From NCBI GenBank assembly GCA_002476495.1, contig DLKL01000051.1, positions 1 to 64,000 on the forward strand: DNA of 64,000 bases, written 5' to 3'. How positions within the stretch are numbered: the first letter of the stretch is position 1; every line of letters begins with the position of its first letter. Position numbers and translations under genes: made by a program. The notes beneath the pieces are model-generated. The model saw only the letters and a list, made by a program, of their open reading frames with translations, had not been told where the DNA came from and ran no database searches. Positions 18,779 to 27,546 of the stretch are shown here, one piece after another. The stretch comes from Lachnospiraceae bacterium UBA7589 (GTDB lineage Bacteria > Bacillota > Clostridia > Lachnospirales > Lachnospiraceae).

Positions 18779-18805
18779 GGAGTACATATGCACTCCTTAT
18801 TTTTT
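18773..18805 (+). terminator. xerD terminator
   Basis: An 11-bp stem (18773-18783 with 18792-18802) with an 8-base loop runs into a T tract. The xerD stop codon lies in the left arm. Confidence 0.9.
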
Positions 18806-18848
18806 GTGTTTCCCGGAACAATTTTCAAATTGGCATACTCGTATATTT

Positions 18849-19946
18849 TTATGAATAAACCTTGATCAAATTATCCAGTTTTGCAATTGCGTTTTCCATC
18901 ATTAAATCAAGTATCGATATTGCACACATGGATTCTACCACAACCACGGCTCTTGGACCGATTATCGGGTCATGGCGCCCTTTGATTGAAAGGGATATTT
19001 CCCGGCTGTTTTTATCAACGGTCTGCTGCTCTTTAAATATTGATGGGGTAGGCTTGAAGGAAGCTCTTACAAGAATGTTGCTTCCGTCACTTATTCCTCC
19101 GAGTATTCCCCCTGAATGATTAGTTGCTTTTTTAATATTACCATTGCTGTTTATAAAACTGTCATTGTTCTCTGATCCGAGAGCATAGGTGACATTGACA
19201 CCATCTCCGATTTCAACTGCCTTGACTGCACCTATAGACATAATTCCATGGGCCAAAATGGCATCAAGCTTATCAAAAACAGGTTCTCCTATTCCTGCGG
19301 GTACATTTTCTATAATACATTCCACAGATGAACCTATGGAGTCTGAATCAGCCATAATATCCTTAAGATAGGCAGAAGTCTCTTTTACACATTCACTATC
19401 AGGCATGAAAAACGGATTTTGCATAATCTGATTTTTATCAAAACGGGAATAATCAATTATTTTTTTCCCTACAGAGCGGGTGTAGGCTGTGAGGCTTATG
19501 CCGAAGAAGGAAAGAACTGCTGACGCAATGGCTCCGGCAGCAACTCTGCCTATAGTCTCTCTGCCTGATGAACGTCCTCCTCCGCGGTAATCCCTGAAGC
19601 CGTATTTTGAGTCATAAGAAAAATCTGCATGACCGGGTCTGTATGTGTATGCAATATTACCATAATCCTTTGAATGCTGGTCTTCGTTATATACCAGCAT
19701 GGAAATAGGAGTGCCGGTGGTTTTTCCTTCGAAAATTCCGGATAGAATTTGTACGGTATCGGATTCCTTTCTCCGGGTGGAGAAGCTGCTTTGACCCGGT
19801 TTTCTCCGGTCAAGGTATGCCTGTATATATTCCCGGGTAATCGGAACGCCGGACGGACAACCGTCTACAACCACTCCCAGGGCTGTTCCGTGGGATTCGC
19901 CCCAGGTGCTGATTCTGAATAATTTACCAAAAGTTGAGCCTGCCAT
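18849..19946 (-). CDS. aroC: Chorismate synthase
   Basis: AroC converts EPSP to chorismate with reduced FMN, the last shikimate-pathway step. The 365-residue protein starts MAGSTFGKLFRISTWGESHG, with VVDGCPSG, RKPGQSSFSTRRKE, and FRDYRGGGRSSGRET, all diagnostic; length is normal. It is transcribed alone on the minus strand, convergent with xerD. The fused AroE-AroK gene lies only about 600 bases away on the other strand, so the shikimate genes cluster loosely. Confidence 0.96.
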   Translation of the reverse strand: MAGSTFGKLFRISTWGESHGTALGVVVDGCPSGVPITREYIQAYLDRRKPGQSSFSTRRKESDTVQILSGIFEGKTTGTPISMLVYNEDQHSKDYGNIAYTYRPGHADFSYDSKYGFRDYRGGGRSSGRETIGRVAAGAIASAVLSFFGISLTAYTRSVGKKIIDYSRFDKNQIMQNPFFMPDSECVKETSAYLKDIMADSDSIGSSVECIIENVPAGIGEPVFDKLDAILAHGIMSIGAVKAVEIGDGVNVTYALGSENNDSFINSNGNIKKATNHSGGILGGISDGSNILVRASFKPTPSIFKEQQTVDKNSREISLSIKGRHDPIIGPRAVVVVESMCAISILDLMMENAIAKLDNLIKVYS

Positions 19947-19980
19947 AATATTATCCTTAGAGTATAAATAGTAGTATTAT

Positions 19981-20006
19981 TTTATGTCCCTCTCCAGAGA
20001 CATAAA
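19981..20006 (-). promoter_or_regulatory. Inverted repeat in the aroC leader
   Basis: Arms TTTATGTC and GACATAAA flank a short centre, with further partial pairing inside (TCT/AGA with a two-base bulge). It lies directly after the putative -10. It could be a repressor operator at the transcription start or a 5' hairpin in the aroC mRNA. Confidence 0.45.
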
Positions 20007-20007
20007 T

Positions 20008-20035
20008 AATATAACATAGAAATTAGTACAGTCAA
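20008..20035 (-). promoter_or_regulatory. Putative aroC promoter
   Basis: On the minus strand TTGACT (20035-20030) and TATATT (20013-20008) are 16 bases apart. The aroC start lies about 60 bases downstream. Confidence 0.55.
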
Positions 20036-20044
20036 AGTTTTTTC

Positions 20045-20073
20045 TTTACATTTTTACAGACGTATGTTAATAT
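20045..20073 (+). promoter_or_regulatory. Putative rpsO promoter and leader
   Basis: TTTACA (20045-20050), 17 bases and TAATAT (20068-20073) give a plausible promoter. The roughly 75-base leader that follows contains an imperfect dyad (cttagtca near 20087 with tgactcag near 20111). S15 often autoregulates its mRNA through a leader structure, so this may be such an element; that link is inference. Confidence 0.4.
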
Positions 20074-20153
20074 AATCAAGCCGTTACTTAGTCAGTGGAC
20101 ACTCCGACCTTGACTCAGTAGCAGGATATATTATGTTTAGGAGGATTTGTAAT

Positions 20154-20420
20154 ATGATTACAACAGAGATGAAGAAAGAAATTATGGAAAAGTATGCCCG
20201 TACTGATGGAGACACAGGCTCACCTGAGGTACAGATAGCGTTGCTTACAGCGAGAATCAATGATCTCAATGAGCATTTCAAGACTCATCCTAAGGATCAC
20301 CATTCAAGAAGAGGTCTTCTTAAGATGGTAGGTCAGAGAAGAAATCTTTTAGCTTACTTAAAGGATAAGGATATCGAGCGTTACAGAGCTCTTATTGAAA
20401 AGCTTGGACTTAGAAAGTAG
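20154..20420 (+). CDS. rpsO: 30S ribosomal protein S15
   Basis: S15 is a primary 16S rRNA-binding protein of the small-subunit platform. The 88-residue sequence starts [20 protein letters not shown], with [21 protein letters not shown] and [21 protein letters not shown]. The frame runs back to 20133, but AGGAGG (20139-20144) and the family start fix ATG 20154. A strong terminator follows. The usual next gene, pnp, is displaced by about 5 kb here. Confidence 0.97.
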   Translation: MITTEMKKEIMEKYARTDGDTGSPEVQIALLTARINDLNEHFKTHPKDHHSRRGLLKMVGQRRNLLAYLKDKDIERYRALIEKLGLRK

Positions 20421-20438
20421 TCATGCCGGAAATGGTGA

Positions 20439-20470
20439 GGGGATGTCATAATATGGGCATCCCCTTTTTT
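20439..20470 (+). terminator. rpsO terminator
   Basis: A 9-bp stem with one G-T pair (20439-20447 with 20456-20464) and an 8-base loop runs into six T residues. Confidence 0.9.
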
Positions 20471-20513
20471 GTGCAGGAGTAAACATAGACTTTTAATTAA
20501 GAAGGGTGAAAAT

Positions 20514-21911
20514 ATGGAACTGATGAAATATGCCATTGAAGGCTATAAAAATGTAAAATCGGATAAATATATAGGAATTTTCGGAAATCCAATAAAGCAT
20601 ACCCTGTCACCGGTCATTCATAATACACTCAGTGAAAAACTTGGAATCGATGAAAAATATGTTCCATTTCATATAACAGGTAATCTGGGAGATGCAGTAA
20701 AGCTGGCTTATGATGAAGGTATACTTGGACTTAACATTACTGTGCCATATAAGCAGGAGGTTATACCCTTTCTGACAGATATCAGCCCGGAGGCAAGGGC
20801 TATAGGCGCGGTAAATACGCTGGTTAGAACTGACAAGGGATATAAGGGTTATAATACTGATATGCCCGGACTGGCAAGAGCTATTTTAAGTGAAGGCATA
20901 TCGCTTATCGGTTCGAAGGTGGTTATTATCGGTGCGGGAGGTGCAGCAAGAGCAGTGAGTTATATGTGCCTCAGCAATAAAGCCACGGAAGTATTTATAT
21001 TGAACCGTACCTATGATAAGGCCAGAGAAATAGCGGATGATATGAATAAAATTTTTGATTGCAATACAGTAAAGCCGGTAGATGTGAAGAATTACAGAGA
21101 TATACCTGTGGACAGATATATATTTATTCAATGCACGTCAGTCGGTTTAAAGAAGGGGGACGGACTGCCGCTGATAAAGGATGATGAATTTTATAAAATG
21201 GCTTATTGTGGTGTGGATTTAATATATAATCCTGCAAGAACAGATTTTATAAAGACAATAGAAAAATCCGGCGGTGTTACTCTTAATGGCTTAAAAATGC
21301 TTTTGTATCAGGGGATAATGGCATACGAGCTGTGGAATAATGTAAAAATATCCGGGGAGCTTACAAATCTGGTATATGATAAGCTTAAAAAATCACTTTA
21401 CAGGAATAACATTGTTTTGACAGGCTTTATGGGCTCCGGTAAAACCACAGCAGGCAGATATATTGAAAAAGAATATGGATACACCTTTCTGGATACGGAT
21501 GAATATATTGAAAAAAAGGAAGGCTGCACAATAAGTGAAATATTCAAAAAAAAGGGTGAAAAGTATTTTAGAAGCTTGGAAACAGAGATTCTTACGGAAT
21601 TATCGGAAATTCTTGACAACACAGTTTTGTCAACCGGGGGAGGCATGCCGCTAAGGGAGGAAAATGCCGTGCTGCTTGAGAATATAGGAAAGGTTTTCTT
21701 TCTTGACGTTGAGGCAGATACTGTATACGAAAGACTTAAAGGGGATAAAAGCCGGCCGCTTCTTTTGAACTATGACTCTCCGGAAAGAATAAAAGCCCTG
21801 CTTAAAGAAAGGGCAACCTCTTATAAACAGGGAGCGGATTATATTATAAAGGCAGATAACAAATCCTGCCGGGATATATGCAGGGAAATAATAATGAAGC
21901 AGAATCACTGA
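20514..21911 (+). CDS. aroE-aroK: Bifunctional shikimate dehydrogenase/shikimate kinase
   Basis: This 465-residue fusion carries two shikimate-pathway steps that use successive substrates. The AroE domain (about residues 18-285) has FGNPIKHTLSPVIHN, the catalytic lysine in NITVPYKQE, the NADP-binding VVIIGAGGAARAV and LNGLKMLLYQG. The AroK domain (about 297-462) has Walker A GFMGSGKTT (304-312), FLDTDEYIEK, FRSLETEIL and the shikimate-binding STGGGM. There is no frameshift between the domains. The frame extends to 20469, but AGAAGGG sits just upstream of ATG 20514. The product of the dehydrogenase can pass directly to the kinase. Confidence 0.93.
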   Translation: MELMKYAIEGYKNVKSDKYIGIFGNPIKHTLSPVIHNTLSEKLGIDEKYVPFHITGNLGDAVKLAYDEGILGLNITVPYKQEVIPFLTDISPEARAIGAVNTLVRTDKGYKGYNTDMPGLARAILSEGISLIGSKVVIIGAGGAARAVSYMCLSNKATEVFILNRTYDKAREIADDMNKIFDCNTVKPVDVKNYRDIPVDRYIFIQCTSVGLKKGDGLPLIKDDEFYKMAYCGVDLIYNPARTDFIKTIEKSGGVTLNGLKMLLYQGIMAYELWNNVKISGELTNLVYDKLKKSLYRNNIVLTGFMGSGKTTAGRYIEKEYGYTFLDTDEYIEKKEGCTISEIFKKKGEKYFRSLETEILTELSEILDNTVLSTGGGMPLREENAVLLENIGKVFFLDVEADTVYERLKGDKSRPLLLNYDSPERIKALLKERATSYKQGADYIIKADNKSCRDICREIIMKQNH

Positions 21912-21946
21912 GTATTTTTAAACGTCTTTCACGCTACGCTGATTAA

Positions 21947-21975
21947 TTGACATTATGTGGAATAAAGTATATAAT
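21947..21975 (+). promoter_or_regulatory. Perfect consensus sigma-A promoter
   Basis: TTGACA (21947-21952), a 17-base spacer and TATAAT (21970-21975) form an exact consensus promoter. It precedes a GGAGGAGG ribosome binding site and the two cell-wall-binding repeat genes, predicting high constitutive expression. Confidence 0.85.
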
Positions 21976-22005
21976 ATATGAAATAAAAAAGGAGGAGGCA
22001 GATAT

Positions 22006-23385
22006 ATGAAAGCAAATAAGTTAAAAAAACTGATGTATGCGTTGACCATGCCGGTTGTATTAATTATTCTTTCTGCTACCAGTCTAAGCGTTAAGGCAGA
22101 AGGCTGGAAAAACGATTCAAAAGGGTATTATTACTACTATGATGATGAAGGTAATTATTACAAGGATACAATAGCTGAAATCGGCAATAATTTGTATTAC
22201 TTTGACAGCAACGGATATATGGTTACCGGTTGGTATAAGAATGAGTCCGGAGAATGGTATTACGCAAATAAGCAGGGTATACTTATTACCGGATGGGTTC
22301 AGGCTGAGGGACAGTACTTTTATGTGGAAGACGGGCTGATGGCTCGTAACAAGTGGGTTGACGGTGAGAGATATTATGTAGGCTCCACCGGAGAGATGGT
22401 TACACACAATGTTGCACCTTATACATATCCGGATGGCAGTGAAGCTTATTATTACCTGGATGCTACCGGAAGAGTTGGCACAAAGGAAGGCTGGAAGAAA
22501 GTTGTAGAACCGGCAGAATCAGCATGGACATATGTTGACAACAGAGGAAAAGTCAAAGAGGGATGGCTTTCCTTATCCGGCAAATGGTATTATATTGATT
22601 ATGGCGTTATGGTATCAGGCGGAGTTTTTGAGATAGATGGAAAGAGATATGTATTCAACTGGTCAGGAGAAATGATTGTAAATGGCTGGTTTAACACATA
22701 TTCCGGCTGGAAATACGGCAACTGGGTGTATGCAACATCTACCGGTGAATTAAAAACAGGCTGGCTGAAATATGGAAAGTCATGGTACTATTTCGATAAA
22801 TACAGTGATATGAGAACCGGATTTTTTAGTGTTGAAGATGCTTCCGGTAATATAACAAAGTATTATGCAAAACCAACGGGAGAGCTGGTTTATGGCTGGT
22901 ATCATAAGCTTGAAAAGGATAATAAGGGGAGAATAACCGAGGATTATTGGGTTTACACAAATCCTTCCACCGGTGCAACATATACAGGATGGGTAAAGAA
23001 GGATGGACAGTGGAAATATGTGGATGATAGCATAATGGTTTCGCGTTCAAGATGTATATGTCTTCAAAGAGATGATGATGGATGGTACATTGGTTCACCG
23101 AAATTTGAAGATTATAAGGATTATGGACAATATAGTGAGGATTACACAAATTATATCAAAGCCAATACATATGTATTTGATATAAACGGCAATCTGGTTA
23201 ATGGCTGGTATACAATTAAAACATCTACAGATACTCATAATTATTATGGAGATTCCAACGGCAGGGCATATAACGGATGGATAAAATCAAAAGGAAATTA
23301 TTACTACTTTGATAATGGATATATGCTTTCTAATACATATACCCCGGACGGATACTACGTAGATTATAACGGTATATGCCAATAG
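22006..23385 (+). CDS. Secreted cell-wall-binding repeat protein (copy A)
   Basis: This 459-residue protein has a signal peptide (residues 1-31, probable cleavage after SLSVKA). The rest is mainly cell-wall/choline-binding-type (CW_binding, YG) repeats of about 20 residues, recognised by GW...YYYFD..G.M..GW spacing. No catalytic domain is present. Residues about 345-385 break the repeat pattern and include a Cys-Ile-Cys and an acidic/aromatic stretch, and the same insert occurs in the next gene. The C-terminus (TPDGYYVDYNGIC) is also shared. It is likely a surface protein attached through its repeats. The ligand (choline, glucan or peptidoglycan) cannot be told from sequence. Confidence 0.85.
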   Translation: MKANKLKKLMYALTMPVVLIILSATSLSVKAEGWKNDSKGYYYYYDDEGNYYKDTIAEIGNNLYYFDSNGYMVTGWYKNESGEWYYANKQGILITGWVQAEGQYFYVEDGLMARNKWVDGERYYVGSTGEMVTHNVAPYTYPDGSEAYYYLDATGRVGTKEGWKKVVEPAESAWTYVDNRGKVKEGWLSLSGKWYYIDYGVMVSGGVFEIDGKRYVFNWSGEMIVNGWFNTYSGWKYGNWVYATSTGELKTGWLKYGKSWYYFDKYSDMRTGFFSVEDASGNITKYYAKPTGELVYGWYHKLEKDNKGRITEDYWVYTNPSTGATYTGWVKKDGQWKYVDDSIMVSRSRCICLQRDDDGWYIGSPKFEDYKDYGQYSEDYTNYIKANTYVFDINGNLVNGWYTIKTSTDTHNYYGDSNGRAYNGWIKSKGNYYYFDNGYMLSNTYTPDGYYVDYNGICQ

Positions 23386-23404
23386 GCGAGAGAGGAGAAT
23401 ATTT

Positions 23405-25171
23405 ATGTTAAGTAGGTATATTAAAAAAGGTATATATGCTTTGATTTTGCCATTAGTAATGGTATTTGTCCTTTCCGCAGGCATTATTGTGAATGCAGAG
23501 GATAAAACCGGCTGGAAGAATGATGGTAAGGGCTGGTATTATGTAGCATATGAAAGCGGAGAATATTATGTGAATTCTTACCAGGAAATAGATGGCAAGC
23601 TCTATTACTTTGGCACAGACGGATATATGAAGACCGGATGGATAAAGTTTAGTGAGTATGGGACATATTTCTATGCGGATAATAACGGTGTATTAAAGGA
23701 GAACGGATGGCTTCTTTATAAGGGTGAGTATTATTATTTTTCAGACAAATACATGGTGACCGGATTAGAAGAGATAGATGGAATTAAGTACTATTTTGCC
23801 GAAGACGGGCATATGATAAAGGGATGGTACAAGGATTCTTCAGGAACATATCACCTTGCATACAAAAACGGCCATGCTGTAAGTGGCTGGTATCTTGAAA
23901 ACGGTAAATATTACTATCTTGATGAATATTGCAACATGTATGAAGGTGGTGCATATTCCATTGATGATAAGTCGTATTACTTCGATGAAGACGGAGTACT
24001 AAGAATCGGCTGGTTTAAGGATGAATGGGATAATGATAGGTATTCAGACAAGGATGGAGTCTTACATACAGGCTGGGTTAAATATGGAAAGGATTACTAT
24101 TACATAGATGAAGGGTATATGTGTAAATATACCTGGGTGTGTGACGGTAACTACTATGTTGACGGAGACGGAAAAATGATAAAGAACCAGCTGCAATATT
24201 ACAGCTATGGAGATGGCACAGGTTCATATTACTATCTTGGAAGTGACGGTAAGGTAGTTACCAGTGCCGGCTGGAGGCAGACTGTTCCTACCAGAAGCAA
24301 TGAAGATGTCAGAAGATGCTATTTAAGAAGAGGTGGCAGAGCTGCTGTAGGCTGGGAAAAAATAGGTACAAAGTGGTACTATTTCAATCATGATGGAACT
24401 CCTAACACAGGTTTAACCACCATAGATGGTAAAAATTATATGTTTGATGCCCATGGTGCAATGGTTACAGGCTGGTACAATTATACAGCCAACTGGTATT
24501 ATGGGGACAATTGGTATTATGCCGATTCAGATGGTAATCTCTATGACGGATTTCTTAAATATAACGGAAGCTGGTACTATTTTCTATCCGGGAAAATGTG
24601 CACAGGTGATATTGGTATATATGATGTATACGGAAATAGCACAAACTATTATGCAAAGTCATCAGGCGAGCTTGTATACGGATGGTATTGTGACGAAACT
24701 GTAGATGCGTATGGACAGAAGTTTTCTTCATGGTATTACACAGACCCAAAGACAGGGCAAAGGTATACCGGATGGGTAAAATCAGGAAAAGACTGGTATT
24801 ATATTAATAATGCGCGTATGATAGAAAGTGGAAGTTATATATGTGCAGAACGTGAAGAAAACAGTTGGGAATTTAAAAATGCTCCAAAACGTGATAATTA
24901 TATTTCTGAAATAGCTTTTGAAAGGGCATATGATGAATTCCTGAAGAATAATACATATGTATTTGATGATGATGGCAAATTAGTAAGTGGCTGGTATGTT
25001 ATTGATACAACGTTGTATAAAGATACATATTATGCCAAGGCGGACGGAAAAGGATATGACGGATGGTTGAAATCAGGGAAAAACTACTACTATTTCGAGC
25101 GTGGACACATGCTTGTGGATTGTAATACACCTGACGGATATTATGTAGATGCAAATGGAGTTTGCAAATAA
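23405..25171 (+). CDS. Secreted cell-wall-binding repeat protein (copy B)
   Basis: This 588-residue paralogue of the preceding gene has a signal peptide (residues 1-31, cleavage near IIVNA), then CW_binding/YG repeats throughout and no enzyme domain. A non-repeat insert at about residues 478-515 aligns with that of copy A (ICAEREE...NTYVFD), as do the C-terminal TPDGYYVDANGVC and the region around the GW-xx-V segment near residue 290. It lies 19 bases after copy A, so both should come from the consensus promoter at 21947. It looks like a tandem duplication followed by repeat-number change. Confidence 0.85.
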   Translation: MLSRYIKKGIYALILPLVMVFVLSAGIIVNAEDKTGWKNDGKGWYYVAYESGEYYVNSYQEIDGKLYYFGTDGYMKTGWIKFSEYGTYFYADNNGVLKENGWLLYKGEYYYFSDKYMVTGLEEIDGIKYYFAEDGHMIKGWYKDSSGTYHLAYKNGHAVSGWYLENGKYYYLDEYCNMYEGGAYSIDDKSYYFDEDGVLRIGWFKDEWDNDRYSDKDGVLHTGWVKYGKDYYYIDEGYMCKYTWVCDGNYYVDGDGKMIKNQLQYYSYGDGTGSYYYLGSDGKVVTSAGWRQTVPTRSNEDVRRCYLRRGGRAAVGWEKIGTKWYYFNHDGTPNTGLTTIDGKNYMFDAHGAMVTGWYNYTANWYYGDNWYYADSDGNLYDGFLKYNGSWYYFLSGKMCTGDIGIYDVYGNSTNYYAKSSGELVYGWYCDETVDAYGQKFSSWYYTDPKTGQRYTGWVKSGKDWYYINNARMIESGSYICAEREENSWEFKNAPKRDNYISEIAFERAYDEFLKNNTYVFDDDGKLVSGWYVIDTTLYKDTYYAKADGKGYDGWLKSGKNYYYFERGHMLVDCNTPDGYYVDANGVCK

Positions 25172-25181
25172 ATAAAAAAGG

Positions 25182-25214
25182 GAGTGAAAATAGCAATATT
25201 TTCACTCTTTTTTT
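25182..25214 (+). terminator. Terminator after the repeat-protein pair
   Basis: A 10-bp stem (25182-25191 with 25198-25207), a 6-base loop and a seven-T tract. Confidence 0.92.
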
Positions 25215-25291
25215 ATGTTTTTTTTAGTTTTGCATTTTATCAGCTTAAGACAATTTTAAGATATTTGTAAGATATTTGTATACTGAGATAC

Positions 25292-25320
25292 TTGAACAAA
25301 AAAAACAGAAATGGTATAAT
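25292..25320 (+). promoter_or_regulatory. Putative pnp promoter
   Basis: TTGAAC (25292-25297), 17 bases and TATAAT (25315-25320) give a leader of roughly 110 bases before the pnp start. Confidence 0.65.
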
Positions 25321-25344
25321 ATTACGAACTGCATTAAGATAAAA

Positions 25345-25398
25345 CCGAGACTTCTGAAAATATTATTATTTAACGTGTGATATTTTCAGTTGTTTCGG
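25345..25398 (+). promoter_or_regulatory. Long leader hairpin upstream of pnp
   Basis: A 10-bp stem (ctgaaaatat 25354-25363 with atattttcag 25380-25389) continues past a 2x2 internal loop into seven more pairs (25345-25351 with 25392-25398). It is capped by a 16-base loop. There is no T tract, so it is not a terminator. It resembles in position the 5' hairpin that mediates autoregulation of pnp in enterobacteria; the functional parallel is inference. Confidence 0.6.
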
Positions 25399-25435
25399 AT
25401 TTCTTAATGAAAAACTATAATAAGGAGAATATATT

Positions 25436-27520
25436 ATGTACAAAAAGTTTGAGATGGAGCTTGCCGGAAGAACATTGCGTGTTGATGTGGGAAGGGTAGC
25501 CAAGCAGGCTAATGGCGCTGCACTTATGCACTATGGTGATACTGTTGTTTTGTCAACTGCAACAGCTTCAGAGAAGCCAAGGGAAGGTATTGATTTCTTT
25601 CCACTTTCAGTTGAGTATGAGGAAAAGCTTTATGCTGTGGGAAAGATTCCGGGAGGCTTTAATAAGAGAGAGGGTAAGGCAAGTGAAAATGCCATACTTA
25701 CCTCAAGGGTTATAGACAGACCTATGAGACCTCTTTTTCCTAAGGATTATAGAAATGATGTAACGCTTAACAATATGGTTATGTCTGTTGACCCTGAGTG
25801 CTCACCTGAGCTTACAGCAATGCTTGGTTCTGCCATAGCCACAGCTATTTCGGATATTCCTTTTGATGGACCATGCGCTACCACACAGGTTGGACTTATT
25901 GACGGTGAATTTGTATTTAATCCTAATGCATCACAGAATATGGTTTCCGACCTTAAGCTTACTGTTGCGTCTACAAGAGATAAGGTTATTATGATTGAAG
26001 CAGGGGCAAATGAGGTTCCTGAAGCCAGGATGATAGAAGCAATATATGCGGCCCATGCTATGAATCAGAAGGTTATTGCATTTATTGACCGGATTGTTGA
26101 AGAATGCGGAAAACCAAAACATGAATACACTAGCTGTGCTGTTCCTGAAGAGCTTTTTTCGGCTATAAAGGAGCTGGTCACTCCGGAACAGATGGAGGAA
26201 GCTGTATTTACAGATGAAAAGCAGGTAAGAGAAGAAAATATAAGACAGATTAAGGACAAGTTGGAGGAGGCATTTGCCGATAATGAGGAATGGCTCAATG
26301 TTCTTGATGAGGCTGTTTACCAATATCAGAAGAAGACTGTCCGTAAAATGATACTTAAGGATCACAAGAGACCTGACGGCAGGGCAATTACCCAGATCAG
26401 ACCTCTCGCTGCTGAAGTTGACATAATACCTAGAGTCCATGGCTCAGCTATGTTCACAAGAGGACAGACACAGATTTGCAACGTTGTTACCCTTGCACCT
26501 CTTTCAGAGGCGCAGAAGCTGGATGGATTGGATGAAAATGTTGTATCAAAGAGATATATGCACCATTACAATTTCCCTTCATATTCCGTTGGTGAGACAA
26601 AGCCGTCAAGAGGGCCGGGACGTAGAGAGATAGGTCATGGTGCTTTGGCAGAAAGAGCCCTTGTACCTGTTTTGCCAAGTGAGGATGAATTCCCATATGC
26701 TATCCGTTCAGTATCAGAAACCTTTGAATCAAACGGTTCAACCTCTATGGCAAGTACATGCTCATCATGTATGGCACTTATGGCCGCGGGTGTTCCGATT
26801 AAAAAGATGGTGGCAGGTATTTCATGTGGGCTTGTTACAGGAGACAGTGATGATGATTATGTTCTTCTTACTGATATCCAGGGACTTGAAGACTTCTTTG
26901 GCGATATGGACTTTAAGGTTACAGGTACTACAGAAGGTATTACTGCAATTCAGATGGATATTAAGATTCATGGACTTACAAGACCGATTGTTGAAGGAGC
27001 TATTGCAAGATGCCGGGAGGCAAGGCTTTTCATAATGGATAGCTGTATGAAACCTGCTATCTCAGAGCCAAGACCTCAGGTTGGAGAGCTGGCACCTAAG
27101 ATTATCCAGACCATGGTTGATCCTGAGAAAATCGGAGAAATCATTGGCCAGAGAGGCAAAACAATTAATTCAATTATTGAGGAAACCGGAGTTAAAATCG
27201 ATATTGATGATGACGGAAGAGTTTCTATCTGTGGTATTGAGCAGGCGGGAATGGATAAGGCCTTAAAGATAATCCGTTCAATAGTAGATCCTGTGGAAGT
27301 AGGAAAAACCTATGACGGTAAGGTGGTAAGAATAATGAACTTCGGTGCCTTCGTTGAGCTGTCACCTAACAAGGATGGTCTTATTCATATTTCCAAGCTT
27401 TCGGATAAGAGAGTTGAAAAGGTTGAGGATGTAGTAAACATCGGAGATGAGGTAAGAGTTAAGGTGCTTGATATTGACAGAATGGGTAAAATAAGCCTTA
27501 GCTTGAAGGATGCGGAATAA
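25436..27520 (+). CDS. pnp: Polyribonucleotide nucleotidyltransferase (PNPase)
   Basis: PNPase degrades RNA 3' to 5' by phosphorolysis and can add tails. The 694-residue protein has two RNase PH-like domains joined by a helical linker. The catalytic half contains TRGQTQICNVVTLAP, SRGPGRREIGHGALAERAL and TTEGITAIQMDIKI. A KH domain (IGEIIGQRGKTINSII) and an S1 domain (VRIMNFGAFVEL..KDGLIHISKLS) follow. Length is normal. It starts at ATG 25436 behind AAGGAG. A GH94 phosphorylase begins 26 bases after its stop with no terminator between. Confidence 0.97.
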   Translation: MYKKFEMELAGRTLRVDVGRVAKQANGAALMHYGDTVVLSTATASEKPREGIDFFPLSVEYEEKLYAVGKIPGGFNKREGKASENAILTSRVIDRPMRPLFPKDYRNDVTLNNMVMSVDPECSPELTAMLGSAIATAISDIPFDGPCATTQVGLIDGEFVFNPNASQNMVSDLKLTVASTRDKVIMIEAGANEVPEARMIEAIYAAHAMNQKVIAFIDRIVEECGKPKHEYTSCAVPEELFSAIKELVTPEQMEEAVFTDEKQVREENIRQIKDKLEEAFADNEEWLNVLDEAVYQYQKKTVRKMILKDHKRPDGRAITQIRPLAAEVDIIPRVHGSAMFTRGQTQICNVVTLAPLSEAQKLDGLDENVVSKRYMHHYNFPSYSVGETKPSRGPGRREIGHGALAERALVPVLPSEDEFPYAIRSVSETFESNGSTSMASTCSSCMALMAAGVPIKKMVAGISCGLVTGDSDDDYVLLTDIQGLEDFFGDMDFKVTGTTEGITAIQMDIKIHGLTRPIVEGAIARCREARLFIMDSCMKPAISEPRPQVGELAPKIIQTMVDPEKIGEIIGQRGKTINSIIEETGVKIDIDDDGRVSICGIEQAGMDKALKIIRSIVDPVEVGKTYDGKVVRIMNFGAFVELSPNKDGLIHISKLSDKRVEKVEDVVNIGDEVRVKVLDIDRMGKISLSLKDAE

Positions 27521-27546
27521 AACTATATAAAGCAGGAGGGTGAATA

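Noticed and set aside
25931..26440. 169-codon minus-strand frame inside pnp
   Set aside because: It is antisense to the PNPase linker region and its Phe/Leu/Ile-rich peptide is the usual product of reading AT-rich coding DNA backwards.
26637..27035. 132-codon plus-strand frame inside pnp
   Set aside because: It is an out-of-frame shadow of a highly conserved gene and has no ribosome binding site or family match.
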